From Xylaria sp. FL1777 (taxonomy: Eukaryota; Ascomycota; Sordariomycetes; Xylariales; Xylariaceae): a stretch of DNA of 64,000 bases. Under the pieces are notes generated by a model. That model worked only from the letters and a program-made list of their open reading frames with translations. It had not been told where the DNA came from and made no database searches. The stretch is taken from positions 30,808-94,807 of the forward strand of contig MU400671.1 in the NCBI GenBank assembly GCA_022578965.1, written 5' to 3'. Positions 24,480 to 35,760 of the stretch are shown in pieces. The translations under genes and the position numbers were made by a program. How positions within the stretch are numbered: the first letter of the stretch is position 1; every line of letters starts with the position of its first letter.

Positions 24480-24542
24480 TAGCGCAAGGGGGGAGGGGTA
24501 TAGGAAACAATCACGGTGATGATCACCAAGTTGGTGATTGTC
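24480..24542 (+). repeat. Dispersed repeat, copy 2, with hairpin
   Basis: 24480-24523 matches 546-588. It continues into a perfect inverted repeat ATCACCAA-G-TTGGTGAT (24522-24538). A longer alternative pairs ACAATCAC (24507-24514) with GTGATTGT (24535-24542). The hairpin at its end would suit a small non-autonomous element terminus. Confidence 0.45.
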
Positions 24543-25253
24543 ATATATTTTGAAAAAAATTTTTTTTTTTTCTCAAGACAGTCATAGTAATAATCTTATA
24601 TGGGAAACTGTCCTTTGTAATAAAATAATTCTTGTTATAGTTGCTGAAAGACTTATGGTCCTGAAAACCCTTGCTGCAAGCATTACGTATTCTCCCCCCT
24701 CCCCCCCCAGGGCGGTAAGAGATTGGGTACTTACTCCGTACATACTTATGTATATATATATATGTATGTATGTACTGTATGTATGTATACATATATTACC
24801 TATGTATACGAAGTACATACCTAGGTATCCATGATGTAGGTATATCCACATGCTTGTGCATAGGTATGTGCACATGTGAAGTTGCGTCTTTTTTGTTCCT
24901 CTGTCTACTAACTACCTACCTACCTACCTAGGTAGCCGCCTTGCTCACATACATACCTACGTAAGACGTACACCTTAAATTGTACCTACATACCTACTTA
25001 TACACTTATATGTACTGTAGGTATTTACTACCTATACCTAGGTACCTGAACCTGGATTGAGATTCTGCACCTCTTTGGCTTGCCGCTGATCATTCACTGC
25101 TACCGAGACCGTGTAGCCGAACGCGTCCCTCTACGCGCCCTCTACACGAAAGTGACACGTCTGTACCCTGGCCTACACTATTCCCAATACTCACTCTTTA
25201 ATTGAACATCCTGTGCCAAGGTCCAAGATCACAAGATTTAGTGCACCTATGCC

Positions 25254-25295
25254 TTTTGCCCTTTGCCCTTTGCCCTTTGCCCTTTGCCCTTTGCC
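25254..25295 (+). repeat. CTTTGCC heptamer tandem repeat
   Basis: Five exact CTTTGCC units preceded by one TTTTGCC, in the leader region of the Mbp1-like gene. Probably length-variable between strains. Confidence 0.85.
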
Positions 25296-25861
25296 GGTTG
25301 CTAGCGCTTTCAGGCTCATCGGTCGCCTCAGATCTCACATCTTGTATCCCTATCCTACAGTCTCTCTATCCCACAATCTATCCCACCCTTCTCCAAGAAT
25401 TGCCATCCATCTAAGGCTCTTCCTTTCCTTGTTGTCGCATTGTCACCACAGTCCATCTCATCCATGTAGCAAGCCAACTCGGTTGCTTTCTACAACATCC
25501 ATACCTTGGCGAGTAGGTAACGTACAAACCCCCATTATATTATATGTTTCTAGCTACCTACCGCCTTGCTGCGAACCCTGTCTATCTGGTCTATCTGGTC
25601 TATCTGTCTCATTTTCTCTCCCTGCCTTCTTGTGGCTAGAAGTCGCCTGTGATTCCGCCCTCATGTGTGCATGCGCTGCTGGGTGTCACTGCACCTCAGC
25701 CTGTCTCGTCATTCAATCCAATCATCCATCTTCCTGTTTCGAGTCGGCTGCCTGTCTGTCTTATGCGCTTCCCTCGGCTCACCACCTTGTTGCCTAGATC
25801 TGGGAGCTGCCAGACTTGGTGCTCTAGCTATCTACAATAACGAAGACGGCGACGCGACGAC

Positions 25862-25863
25862 GA

Positions 25864-25899
<36 letters not shown>
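25862..25899 (+). repeat. ACT then CTG trinucleotide repeat
   Basis: About six ACT units run straight into about six CTG units, within the likely 5' leader of the Mbp1-like gene. Confidence 0.85.
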
Positions 25900-26065
25900 T
25901 TTCAACTACACCGTGTCATATCATTTACGGATGCCACGCCCCAAGTAACCATAGTCATAGCCGCATTTGACTCGAATGTCCTCTTGGGTAGTTCCATTGC
26001 CGCCGTTGTGTTCGCCTTCTGTTCACCCTCGTTGAGTAATTTCCTAAGCAACGTTGCGTCCCTTC

Positions 26066-28815
26066 ATGGCCTCGACAATCGTCACCGCTCGTCAGCAGCA
26101 CCCTGCAAACTCCGACCCGACTATTATTACGGGGGCTACCATTGCGCCCTCGTCCTCATCTCGTCCGCCCTCCTCGGGTACCCACCAGAGGTCTTTCTCC
26201 TCGGTACCCCCGCCAACCCTTGCTACAGCTGGCCGGAGCAGCAGCTTTGATGCCGTCGGCAGAGATCTCACAATGTCCCAACCACAGTCGCAACCATCCT
26301 CCCAGCAGTCCTTCACCATGAGCCAACCTCAGTCGCAACCCCAGTTTTCTCGGCACCAATTGCCTGATCATCCAAGGGGGAATGGTCGGGATCACCCGCG
26401 CATTATCTACTCGGTCAGTCGCATCCTTGTTAACGTCGACCCGATTACCCCTCCCCAACGCACTAACTTGTGCTTTCTAGGCTGTTTATTCTGGCGTTGA
26501 TGTATACGAGATGGAGGTTAATAACGTGGCTGTGATGCGCCGTCGCAACGATAGCTGGCTTAATGCGACACAGATATTAAAGGTTGCGCGGATAGATAAA
26601 GGGAAACGTACTAAGATCCTAGAAAAGGAGATTCAGACGGGCGAGCACGAAAAGGTCCAGGGCGGCTATGGGAAATATCAGGGCACATGGATTCGTTTCG
26701 AGCGAGGCGTGGAAGTGTGCAAACAGTATCATGTCGAGGAGCTATTGCGTCCGCTGCTGACCTACGATATGGGCCAGGACGGTGGCGTTGCCGGCCGAGG
26801 CGACTTGAATACCCCCACGAAAGAGCAGGCTATGGCCGCTCAAAGGAAACGCATGTACAGCGCCGGCAACGACGGGCGTTCAAACGGCTTGTCAGGTACA
26901 TTTTTTAAAAATATCTCGGCCACAGCATCTAACGCGGTCGCTGCTATCAGCAAGGCCCGATTCGATTCGCCTGGTCCGAGGAGTCGTAATGGACCGACGG
27001 GACCGACAAGACCGCCAAGCTTCAGTCGTCAATCCTCATTGCAAAATGTAGACGACTTGCCAGGCAACTCGCAGCAAAGCTTTACTTCCGACTATGGACA
27101 AAGTACGGACGTGGCGTATTCCACACAAATCACACAGGTATTAACGGGCGATGAACCACCACGCAAACGCCAACGGATTGTTACACCTTCAGAAAGCTTT
27201 GGATATGCTTCGCAATCCATGGACGCGTACGCCAACAATTATCCAGGATCACCCACAGAGCCAAACGAGTCTTTTGTCTACTCCCAGGCTGGCATACACA
27301 CGCATGATCCCGACGCAAACTTTCTGCCTCCTTTGCCGTTTGATCTCTCTCCAGAGGCTGAGCGCAAGCGTAGTTTACTCATGAGCTTGTTCATGGATAA
27401 AGGGACAAATGACGTAGACTACGTGCCAATCGAGGCACTCCAGTCATTGAGCCCTGTTGATCTTGATTCGCCCATTGACGCCTCAAGCAACACGGCCTTA
27501 CATTGGGCCGCCACGCTAGCCCGTATGTCCCTACTCCGTGCCTTGATCTCGGCGGGTGCAAACCCCTGCAGAGTCAATGCTTCTGGTGAAACAGCCCTAA
27601 TGCGAGCCTCGGCGGTCACTAACAACTCGGAACAAGTATCGTTCCCAGAGCTGCTTGACGTTTTGGGCAACACTATTGATATTCGGGACAAGCGGGGACG
27701 CACTGTCTTGCATCACATCGCTTTGTCTAGCGCCGTCAAGGGCCGTAGCCATTCGAGTAGATACTATCTAGAGAGCCTTCTTGAATGGGTTGTGAGGCAT
27801 GGCAGTGCTCCAAGCAGTCAGACTACAATAGCAAATGGTAGTGCTGGGGCTGCACCGAAAATGAGCATTGGACGATTCATGAGTGAGATCGTCAATGCGC
27901 AAGATAAGTCTGGTGACACAGCCCTCGGCATCGCCTCGCGTGTGGGTAATAGGAGCATCATATCACAATTGCTCGAGGTCGGTGCAGATCCAAGCATCGC
28001 TAATGCAGCCGGATTGCGACCATCTGATTTTGGTGTTGGTAGTGAGGGTGGCGAGAATGGCTTGAACGGTTTGAATGGCGATTCGGTAGATGGCGGTATC
28101 ACAAAGGTTGTCGGAAGCGGCAACATGAGCCGCGAGAGCAGTGACGATATTATTACTTGTGGGTATTGTGTGGTCCCTTCATAGACTTGTATGCTGACAC
28201 GTACCAGCCATCACGCACCTCCTCAACGAAACCTCGAACAGTTTTCAAGCAGAAGTCAAAAAGAAACAGTCGGATCTCGACTCATTGCATGCCACATTAC
28301 GTTCTACTTCTACACAGCTTAATGATGCTCGGAGGACCCTTGACTCATTACAGGCAGCAGCGAGATCACAATTGCTCACTCGGCAGAAGGTGCTTAACTT
28401 GACCCGTGGCCGAGAGGAAGAACAGAAACGTCTCGCTAAGATAGAGCAAAGCCAAGGGCTACTAGACGAGAGCGGTATATCCTGGGAGGCAGACCTTCAA
28501 TCCCTCCCGGAGCTCGGCAGCCACGGAGAGCGGAGGGATGACGAATCCATTCCCAGTGCCACGGTCTTACGGGCTCGGATACAAGCCCTCAAGAACCGTA
28601 CAGAGCTGACGAGAACAGGTGTGGCATCACTTAAAAGTCGTAGTAAAGACATTGAAATCAAGTACCGTAAAGTCGTCGCATTGTGTACGGGAATATTAGA
28701 AGATGAGGTGGACACGGTCTTGGATGGCCTGGTGCGGGCCGTCGAGAGCGAAAAAGGCGAGCTAGAAGTGGGCAGGGTTAGGAGGTTCCTCGGCGGCGTT
28801 GACACAATGGCATGA
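26066..28815 (+). CDS. MBP1: APSES-ankyrin transcription factor, Mbp1/Res-like (MBF subunit)
   Basis: This is the DNA-binding subunit of the MBF/SBF-type complex that drives G1/S genes in the nucleus, partnering a Swi6-type protein. Three exons (26066-26413, 26481-28158, 28208-28815) with matching phases give 877 residues. The N-terminal 116 residues are low-complexity and rich in S, P and Q. The APSES/KilA-N domain spans about 117-212 (AVYSGVDVYE, then RRRNDSWLNATQILKVA, GGYGKYQGTWIRFERG). Ankyrin repeats follow from about 450 (TALHWAATLARMSLLRALI, GRTVLHHIAL, GDTALGIASRVGNRSIISQL). The last exon is a long heteromer-forming coiled coil typical of Mbp1/Swi6. The first ATG at 26066 is chosen because the longer frame to 26054 starts at TTG. 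Swi4 and Swi6 paralogues are less likely: Swi6 lacks a competent APSES domain. Confidence 0.9.
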
Positions 28816-29556
28816 TTAGGTGGAGGTGCATTTGATGTTTTCTTTAGGTTAAATAGGTTAACGATGACCTAGAAGAGAACTACTACTAGATGTATACTGG
28901 AGTTGGGGGGTATTTGGATGGACGGGAATTATTTGGTGGCATTTGCTCACTGGCATAGGCATAGGCATTGGTTTGATCCATTCATGTCGTATTCACTTTG
29001 CCTTTTTTGTGCTGGGGTATCAAGCAAGGGCAGGCCAGGCAAGGCATTATTTTCATACCAGACAAGACCAGTTATCGAACCTTGTTGTGTCGATTACATT
29101 TGGTGGGGGGGGGATAGATTATTTTTACCACCAAGTATATAAATATCTACTTGTCCAACGTAGGCGTGTTATGGACGAATGAAGATACCTGGGGTGGAAA
29201 AAGGTCCAATATGGTCACAACTGTATTTTCCTCGTTGCCTCCTTGCTTGCCGTACTATAGTGATGGTGACGTTGTCTACTTGTTGTTTGCCATCGTAGTA
29301 AAATTATCTTTGTGCGTGTAAGATTGTGCAATTGGATGAGACCAGAAAACGTTACATATTTATATATATATTATACGGGCACCCATCATTCCCACGCGCT
29401 CCCTTTCTTATGGGGCGAGCAATCCCCTTCTTTTCTTTTTCCCTCCTTCTTTCATGGGTTACTATCGTATCAGCTGGGGAAAGGAAGTTGAATTACTTAG
29501 TCGGTATGTAATATAACACGACGTACATGTCAAGAGGCTGAGTGAGGAGGGTACCA
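28816..29556. other. Convergent intergenic region
   Basis: This is the shared 3' region of the Mbp1-like gene (plus) and the Fta1-like gene (minus). No gene is seen. It contains G-runs and T-rich tracts suited to 3' untranslated regions. Confidence 0.6.
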
Positions 29557-31218
29557 TCATGCTATAACCCGTAGATTCGCCAGGCGCATGGCACTACCAC
29601 CCAATTCTCTACCCTGGGCCCTGAGAATCAAGTTGCGTAGGAATGTGTCGATGGCGATGGAGGCGGCGTCTGCGCTATCGCCTCCTCCTCTGCGGGGCGC
29701 GAAGACTTTCATCCGAGTCTCGGACAGCGCAAAGGCATCGCAGACGACTCGGAGCACACGCACGCCCGGATGCGTCACGTCGAGGGCTAGGTGGCGTTCC
29801 AGGTAGTGCGATAGCGCGTTTGTGAAGGGTTGGGTGAAGGTTTCTATCTCGTTGCTGCTGGTGTGGTCGCCTTGGTCTGGGCCTCGCTGTCGCGGGCTTT
29901 GTCGCCACGCCCATCCCTCTTCATCCTTGCCACCTCCTAACCTCCGGCGTTTGCGTCTCTCTTTCTGTTGGTCTACTGTGTCCGCGGGACGTTTTCTACT
30001 CCATAGCTTGCTCTTGCCTTTGTCGGCATCAGCAGAGCCTGTGATTGACTTCTTCCCGACCCGCAGGAAGCGACGGACTTCTTCAGAGGGCACCACAATG
30101 TCGATGGTCTTTAGACCCAACACTGCTGTTCGTTTGGGGCCACGGGTTATCTGTTGTTGCTCGCCGGGTGTTAGACTTGTTACTGAAGGTTCAAGGTGAA
30201 ACCCAAGCGTCAGCGCGACATCTTTGCTGAGCGCCTTGCCCGCGTCGACGCCGCTTTCTTCTATCCAGCGCTCCCAACTGCGGATTAGCGTCCGCGTCCC
30301 AAGGTATAGTGGGCTGATCCGGCAGTCGAAGGTGTTCGAGAGGAAATCTATCAAGACGGACTTGAGTGGAGCGGGCATACGTGTTAGGAGCAAGGGGTAG
30401 CGCGCGAAGGCGCTGCTTTTGTCCTCATCTTTGTCCTGTGGGTATTTTTCTCTGTCTTGATATCTGCTTTTGGGGTTCCCGTCGTTCTGTGCCCACGAGG
30501 GAGGGCTTCGTGGTCGCGATGATTCACTTGCATGTGCATCTTGATTCCCGTCTCCAGCCCCACCCTCGTTTTGTTCTTCATTGCCGCCATCGAGTGACGG
30601 TAGCATGAGGGCGCTGAACGTAGCCTTCTCGTACTCTAGCTCTAGACACAAGAGATGCCGCACCCGCTCCGCTTGTGCTCCCCCACCCTGCCCTCTCCTT
30701 CTCCTCGCCTGTATGGCATGGCGGCGCTGTCTCGCCTCATCCTGGATTTCCATTGCTGCATCTGTCAGCGTGGGAAGGATGGATCCCAGACTACACTCTC
30801 GCCATTCCACCCTCCCTAAAACGCCGAGGCGGCCGAGCGTGGCGTCGCTCTCGAGGCCTACCTGCACGCCGCGCACTACGTCGCCCACGAGGGTGTCGCG
30901 GAGACGTCGGGAGAGCATCTCTAGCCCGGCCGGCGTGATGACGTTTTGGCCCGTGTACAGCGGAGAGACGCGGAAGGTGGAAAATGTCGTATTGAAGAAC
31001 TTGAAGGCGGCGGCTTCGGCTCCTCTCTGGCTCGTCTCTGGGTCCGAACCCGGGCCCGAGTTTCGATCCCGGCCTGTTGGGGATGAGGCGTTTTTGTCAT
31101 TATCGCCATCGCCATCGCCGTTGTCGTCGTCATTGTCGGTAACGGGTTCGCGTCCTGGCCTGGGTTGGGGATGTGGCGCTTCTGCTGTCGCAGGCCGTCT
31201 TTGTTTCTTGGGGGGCAT
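29557..31218 (-). CDS. FTA1: Kinetochore Sim4 complex subunit Fta1 / CENP-L homologue
   Basis: An intronless frame of 553 residues from the ATG of MPPKKQRRP. The frame stays open upstream to a TTG at 31305 but has no earlier ATG. An acidic low-complexity lead is followed by FFNTTFSTFRVSPLYTGQN, then a LRDTLVGDVVRGVQVGLES segment, the start of the Fta1/CENP-L fold. The middle part is charged and disordered. YPLLLTRMPAPLKSVLIDFL and FDCRISPLYLGTRTLI repeat the same type of motif. The C-terminal half ends in a helix-strand region before RVIA. The family binds the inner kinetochore (CCAN) with the CENP-N/Chl4 partner and works in chromosome segregation. Long frames on the opposite strand are shadows of its GC-rich codons. 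Confidence 0.7.
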   Translation of the reverse strand: MPPKKQRRPATAEAPHPQPRPGREPVTDNDDDNGDGDGDNDKNASSPTGRDRNSGPGSDPETSQRGAEAAAFKFFNTTFSTFRVSPLYTGQNVITPAGLEMLSRRLRDTLVGDVVRGVQVGLESDATLGRLGVLGRVEWRECSLGSILPTLTDAAMEIQDEARQRRHAIQARRRRGQGGGAQAERVRHLLCLELEYEKATFSALMLPSLDGGNEEQNEGGAGDGNQDAHASESSRPRSPPSWAQNDGNPKSRYQDREKYPQDKDEDKSSAFARYPLLLTRMPAPLKSVLIDFLSNTFDCRISPLYLGTRTLIRSWERWIEESGVDAGKALSKDVALTLGFHLEPSVTSLTPGEQQQITRGPKRTAVLGLKTIDIVVPSEEVRRFLRVGKKSITGSADADKGKSKLWSRKRPADTVDQQKERRKRRRLGGGKDEEGWAWRQSPRQRGPDQGDHTSSNEIETFTQPFTNALSHYLERHLALDVTHPGVRVLRVVCDAFALSETRMKVFAPRRGGGDSADAASIAIDTFLRNLILRAQGRELGGSAMRLANLRVIA

Positions 31219-31951
31219 TGGGCCGTGTGTTATTTTGTGTACAGGTAGAGTGTAGGTGAGGTGGTTGAGTCGTGAAATAGGCCGGATCAGACTCAAGGTG
31301 TACAAGTATAGCTCAGCGTCATGGCGACGCGCGAATGGCCGAGTTGCTATCTTGAACAGGGACTGCCTCCTTTCCGGCGCGAGTGACGATGGGGATGTTG
31401 ACTAAGACGTGCCGTGCTGGGGCCAAAGGCGGGGGGGTTTCCGTCCTTAGGGCGACTAATGGTTGTACTGCCGAAACAAACTACGCGTCGGATCAAGGGA
31501 ATCGTGAGTTTGGGAAGCGCGAATGTTGATTATACAAATACCTACGTATGTACCTATATGATATACGATATATAGGTACTATGTACATGTCACTTAGTAT
31601 ATGTGGGTATCTAACATTGAAGTACCTACAGGTACGAAGTAGATATCCCCAGGACTCCACTCCGTCCCCTAATAACGGGAGCCACGCTGGTACATACAGT
31701 ACTTACCTACCTACTGCATGTACTTCAATATAATATAGCGGGGTATCCCGTTGTTGCTCAATGATTTCCTTATCCCTATACCTACTACATAGCAGGTACT
31801 GCACATCATGCATCATTTATTGGTAGACATGTGGAAAGAGAAGTCGAAATCGTAATTTGGAACCTCACTACCATCCTATGTATTAAGTGTAACACTCCTT
31901 ATAGCAACCCGATAGCCCCCATTCATAGACTAGATCTCCCCCAAAACAAGA
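31219..31951. promoter_or_regulatory. Divergent promoter region, Fta1-like / 2EXR gene
   Basis: 733 bases between divergent starts. No gene is seen. The 31540-31740 part is full of TACCTA/TAGGTA motifs and ATATA steps. Core promoters for both genes must lie here; no factor site can be assigned with confidence. Confidence 0.5.
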
Positions 31952-33127
31952 ATGACATCATATTCACCCACGATGCCTGCTTCACCACGAGCAACAGCAA
32001 ATACCGCCGCTGCCGCCATCGACCATAACCAAGACGACACCAATGATGCCTACTCCGCTGCCTCTCCAACACTTTCATCTGAGCTAATGCCACAATTCCC
32101 TCGCTTCGTCGACCTACCGCCGGAGCTCCGTCACCAAATCTGGCGTTTCGCCGTCCCATCACCTGGCATAAACTTCTTCAACGTACATTGCTTCCCCAAC
32201 GACCACGAGGGTTGTAACCGGAGCACCTCCCCGCCTTGGGCATATCTCGATCTCCGCCGTCTTGACATCGAGGATAACGATGACGACGTCTTCTACTACG
32301 ACCCCTCGTCGTGGCAGGCCCGCTACGCCGTGCGCCAGTCATGTCGCGAGGCGCGGCGAGTCTGCGCTATTCCCGAGTCCAAGACCGCGGCCATTACACT
32401 TACACGCCCTAAACGGGGGCTCTTCGTGCGCGCCGGCGACGGGCAGCTACGGAAGACGCCACTGCATATTCAGGATAATGAGGTCGGTGAATCGTTGACC
32501 GAGCCCGTGGTCCGCCGAACCGTCCAGGTGCATGTGGGCGATATTCTGTGTCTATCCGTTGAGAACTGTAGCTTCAACCTGCCTCATGAGGAGGCCGTGT
32601 TTCTCCCCACCGACGATGACGTCGACGGCCTAGCCACCGGGGATGCCGATATATATGAAGGTTGGGCCTACGATCCCCAGCTCACCCCCGAGCTGCCCCG
32701 AGCCATTCCTGCAGACCGACTATGCGCGGGCATGGCACGGTGCAGCCCGGCGCCGCTCCGGAGCATTACTGATGCTCTTCTTGGACTGTTGTACAGCCAC
32801 GCACCCGATTATCTCCAACCTCACCCCAGGGAAAGGTGGTCAGGGCGTCTGCTCCTCGGACACTTCCTTCTCATGTTCGACGCACTCACCCAAGCCGTCG
32901 GCGAGCGCCACCTCGAGGAGTTGACGCCTCATCCGGAGACTGTCTGGGATCGCTTCGGCGATTGCTATGTGCGACTACCATGGAAAATAGGGGACTCTCA
33001 CCCGTCCCAAGACTTTCCTATCACATACCGCATTACCAAGGTATGGCCAGAAACGAATGACATGCGAGAAAGTTATCTCAGGTCCGCACTTCTTCATTCA
33101 CCGAAGAGGCCCACGCGTTCTTCTTGA
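31952..33127 (+). CDS. 2EXR-domain protein
   Basis: An intronless frame of 391 residues. After a disordered N-terminus rich in A, S and P comes FPRFVDLPPELRHQIWRFAV (about 49-68), the signature opening of the 2EXR domain. This F-box-like module is greatly expanded in filamentous ascomycetes. The following AYLDLRRLD, then RYAVRQSCREARRVC (about 125-145), matches the usual second block where hydrophobic and arginine residues recur. The C-terminal half (LLGLLYSHAPDYL, LLGHFLLMFDAL, ITKVWPE) is less conserved. The molecular function of the family is unknown; a protein-interaction role is inferred from F-box resemblance. Confidence 0.8.
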   Translation: MTSYSPTMPASPRATANTAAAAIDHNQDDTNDAYSAASPTLSSELMPQFPRFVDLPPELRHQIWRFAVPSPGINFFNVHCFPNDHEGCNRSTSPPWAYLDLRRLDIEDNDDDVFYYDPSSWQARYAVRQSCREARRVCAIPESKTAAITLTRPKRGLFVRAGDGQLRKTPLHIQDNEVGESLTEPVVRRTVQVHVGDILCLSVENCSFNLPHEEAVFLPTDDDVDGLATGDADIYEGWAYDPQLTPELPRAIPADRLCAGMARCSPAPLRSITDALLGLLYSHAPDYLQPHPRERWSGRLLLGHFLLMFDALTQAVGERHLEELTPHPETVWDRFGDCYVRLPWKIGDSHPSQDFPITYRITKVWPETNDMRESYLRSALLHSPKRPTRSS

Positions 33128-33387
33128 CAGCTTGGGATGGGGTTAAGAGAATAGTTCAGGTTCTATACGAATGGGTATCATTTCTGAAAATTTCATAGAA
33201 ACAACAAAGGCAGTGAGTAGACGGATGCTAAGCCTTCAATATGATTCCGTGGTCACCCATGAGCCCCATCAAAATCAAGACAGTATTGATAGAGTCGCCC
33301 CAACGCCGTGCCATGCAATGATTTGATATCCCTTGAAAAACAATACGATTTTCTTGTATGACTAGGCATCTTCCCGATGTTCGTCCT

Positions 33388-35367
33388 TTACGGAGGTGCA
33401 GGCCTGCCGTTAGCATACAGACCCTGCCAGCGTTCTTCCACCTCACTTACGCTGGCCTTGGTGGCCTTGATCTCTTCGTCAAGCTCCTCTACGTTCCGTG
33501 TGAGGGCGCTCACCTCTTCAAACCGCCGTGCGCCCCTAGAGGCACTGATCATCTTTTGTACCATATACTTTTGCTCTTCAAGCACTATGAGACGCTCCCG
33601 TAGCTCCTTCTCTTCGGTTTCTAGTGTAGAGACCACAGTACTTCCCTCGCTTGTCTGACTCGCCGTCTCAGGCACATCTCCTTGCCGTAGCGGACTCGCG
33701 ACATGGCCGTTGGGAGCGAGGCGGCTTTTGGAGCTGCCTGAGCTATTTTGCTTTAATAGCCGAGGTAGGGTCTTTAATGGTAGCATATGCATGTGGAGAA
33801 AGGACGACGCCGCTTGATAGATAGCCTTTTGTAGTCGCTGTTGAAACGGACTATCAGTCTCCATATCGCGTATACGCCTGGCCGCCATCTCGTACTTGGT
33901 GAAACTATCTGTCAACCTCTTTCGGAGTTTAGCAGCTTCTTGTATTTGAGAATGACTGGGCGGGGTTTTCTCGTTTTGTAGAGGTAGAAGAGCCCGCTGG
34001 AATGTAGGCAGCAGCAACTCTATACCTCGCTCAAACTGTCTCAGTATCTCGTATGCTTGTTGATCTGGAGGTTTTCGCATCACGGACTCAATAAAATCTC
34101 GTTTGGCAAAAATGGTGAATTTGCAACCGCGACACATCCTTATGTCGACATATAGGGCCGCATTTTCTGCCTTTTCTGACTTGGGGAGCGAAATGCTTGC
34201 CACGTTCAAACCAACCTCAGACGAACATGCAGTTTGCAGGTCTGCGCAAACTACCCTTCCACATATACGACAGTGATGGCGCCTGAATGTCCATGACCCA
34301 AACTCCTGCTGACAAAAAGGGCACCTGGGGACCTTCGCGTCTTCCTCCCAAGTCACAACTGACTGCTCAAGGGTTTTGCGCGGATTCCGCTGACCGTTTA
34401 GAGACGAAACGGGCGATAGTAGGCTACCGCCGCCGCTAGTCGACACCGCACCAGGAGGATTGGCCAGTATGTGTGTCAATTTCGTAAGTCTTTTCTCCAG
34501 GCGTGATACTTCAAGGGTCTGTTTGTCTACCCTCTTCCTCCGTATGGCTGCAAAATGCTGGGTGTGGTCCCTAATGAAGCCATTGTGATCATTGTACCCC
34601 CCTCTCGACTTATAGCACGTTTCACAAACCCTATACCAGTAGCCCCTAACGGGTTCGTGTGCGGCAGATCTTGAGAGCTTCATCTGGTACATTGTGTGCT
34701 CTTCACAAAATAGGCGACCACACTGCCTGCAATTGATACTGCCGTTGACAGCACCGAGACGCTTTCCACAGGCAGGGTCAGTACACAAGTCGTTCGACCC
34801 CGGCCTCTGCCAGTGTGAAGTAGTAATCAGATCATCAGGATCAACGGGGGTTTCAGAAATGGGTACTCTAGATGTTCGCACAGATACTGGTGGGAGGGGC
34901 GGCTGCGATTCGTTGGATTCGAAAACGTCGAGACCTCGCAGTTTCTGGTTGATGAGAGAAAGAGGCTGGAAGCGCTTCGCCTTGAGAACCTGCTTGTCTA
35001 TCCAAGACTTAACCTCATCGTGCTCGAAGTCGGGCAGCTCCTGGTGGTTATCGTCGATGTGGCGGTTCAACTGCAAGAGGGTGAGCATCTCCTCGCTGCA
35101 GATGGGACAAACAAGCCTAGAACCCGCATTGCCAACGTCGCTAGGGCCGGCAAGGCTGATGTTGGAGGCTAGGTCCTGGGCAAAATCGGGCAAGGGGCTC
35201 GAGGTGCTTGGCGAGACGGAAGCTGCAGGAGAGCCAATGGACAAAGTGCTGTCGGAGGGTGCGGAGGGACTCGTCGCGCGCTCCCTACGTACTGCCGGTG
35301 ACACCGGGGGGGCAAGACCCTTCCCGCTTCCCAAGACCCTACCTCCGCCGAGTTTGCGTCCAGACAT
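33388..35367 (-). CDS. PEP7: Pep7/Vac1-type FYVE protein (endosome-vacuole tethering)
   Basis: An intronless frame of 659 residues. A C2H2-like finger (VCPICSEEMLTLLQLNRHIDDNH, broken here by nothing but near residues 86-108) is followed by an atypical FYVE-like finger at about 195-270. A classic FYVE finger follows at about 340-420 with FRRHHCRICGRVVC, the PI3P-binding RRHHCR motif. The C-terminus is helical (coiled coil, then ERLIVLEEQKYMVQKMI), as in the Rab5-binding Rabenosyn/Pep7 tail. The family links PI3P, Rab5/Vps21 and Vps45 during Golgi or endosome to vacuole traffic. The order finger-FYVE-FYVE-helix matches the yeast protein. Its 3' end converges on the 2EXR gene 260 bp away. Confidence 0.85.
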   Translation of the reverse strand: MSGRKLGGGRVLGSGKGLAPPVSPAVRRERATSPSAPSDSTLSIGSPAASVSPSTSSPLPDFAQDLASNISLAGPSDVGNAGSRLVCPICSEEMLTLLQLNRHIDDNHQELPDFEHDEVKSWIDKQVLKAKRFQPLSLINQKLRGLDVFESNESQPPLPPVSVRTSRVPISETPVDPDDLITTSHWQRPGSNDLCTDPACGKRLGAVNGSINCRQCGRLFCEEHTMYQMKLSRSAAHEPVRGYWYRVCETCYKSRGGYNDHNGFIRDHTQHFAAIRRKRVDKQTLEVSRLEKRLTKLTHILANPPGAVSTSGGGSLLSPVSSLNGQRNPRKTLEQSVVTWEEDAKVPRCPFCQQEFGSWTFRRHHCRICGRVVCADLQTACSSEVGLNVASISLPKSEKAENAALYVDIRMCRGCKFTIFAKRDFIESVMRKPPDQQAYEILRQFERGIELLLPTFQRALLPLQNEKTPPSHSQIQEAAKLRKRLTDSFTKYEMAARRIRDMETDSPFQQRLQKAIYQAASSFLHMHMLPLKTLPRLLKQNSSGSSKSRLAPNGHVASPLRQGDVPETASQTSEGSTVVSTLETEEKELRERLIVLEEQKYMVQKMISASRGARRFEEVSALTRNVEELDEEIKATKASVSEVEERWQGLYANGRPAPP

Positions 35368-35760
35368 GACGAAAGGAGGAGCCTACAGCAGCGGACAGCG
35401 GAATAGAGCCATGTGATCGTCGCGAGTGAACAGGAGGTCGAGTGACGTTTCCCTTGAGAAATCAGCGGATATCAGCGGAGGGACGATGGGCTACTGGAGA
35501 CCCTTGGAGCCGGCAGTCCTGGCTTGGGCGTATAGGAGAAGGCGAATTGGAATGATGGGTGTAGGTAGACAAATGAACCATCGAGCCTGGGAGGGGCGTA
35601 CCAGGTTCGGTTACAACGACGCAAGGCAGCGGGCGGTATGGCGAGAACAAGGCTGGAATTCGAGAGGACGGATTCGCCAGACAAGGCAGACCATGCAGTA
35701 GGGTAGTAGTGCAGGTAAGCAACGAGGAGAGGTGTGCTCGTTGCAACGGGGGGTTGTTTT

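Larger units (their letters stand above)
24211..26065. promoter_or_regulatory. Upstream region of the Mbp1-like gene, with repeats
   Basis: A normal-composition stretch between the retrotransposon block and the Mbp1-like start. It holds the second copy of the dispersed repeat (24480-24523), TACCTAGGTA-type motifs (about 24915-25050), a CTTTGCC tandem (25254-25295) and an ACT/CTG trinucleotide tract (25862-25899). The pyrimidine-rich 900 bases before 26066 look like a promoter and long 5' leader. A 194-codon open frame at 25213-25797 is a low-complexity shadow, not a gene. Confidence 0.55.

Noticed and set aside
25213..25797. 194-codon open frame on the plus strand
   Set aside because: It includes the CTTTGCC tandem and pyrimidine-rich leader; the peptide is low-complexity and matches no family.
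31219..31305. 29-residue N-terminal extension of the Fta1-like protein
   Set aside because: It begins at TTG; the first ATG gives MPPKKQRRP, a typical start.
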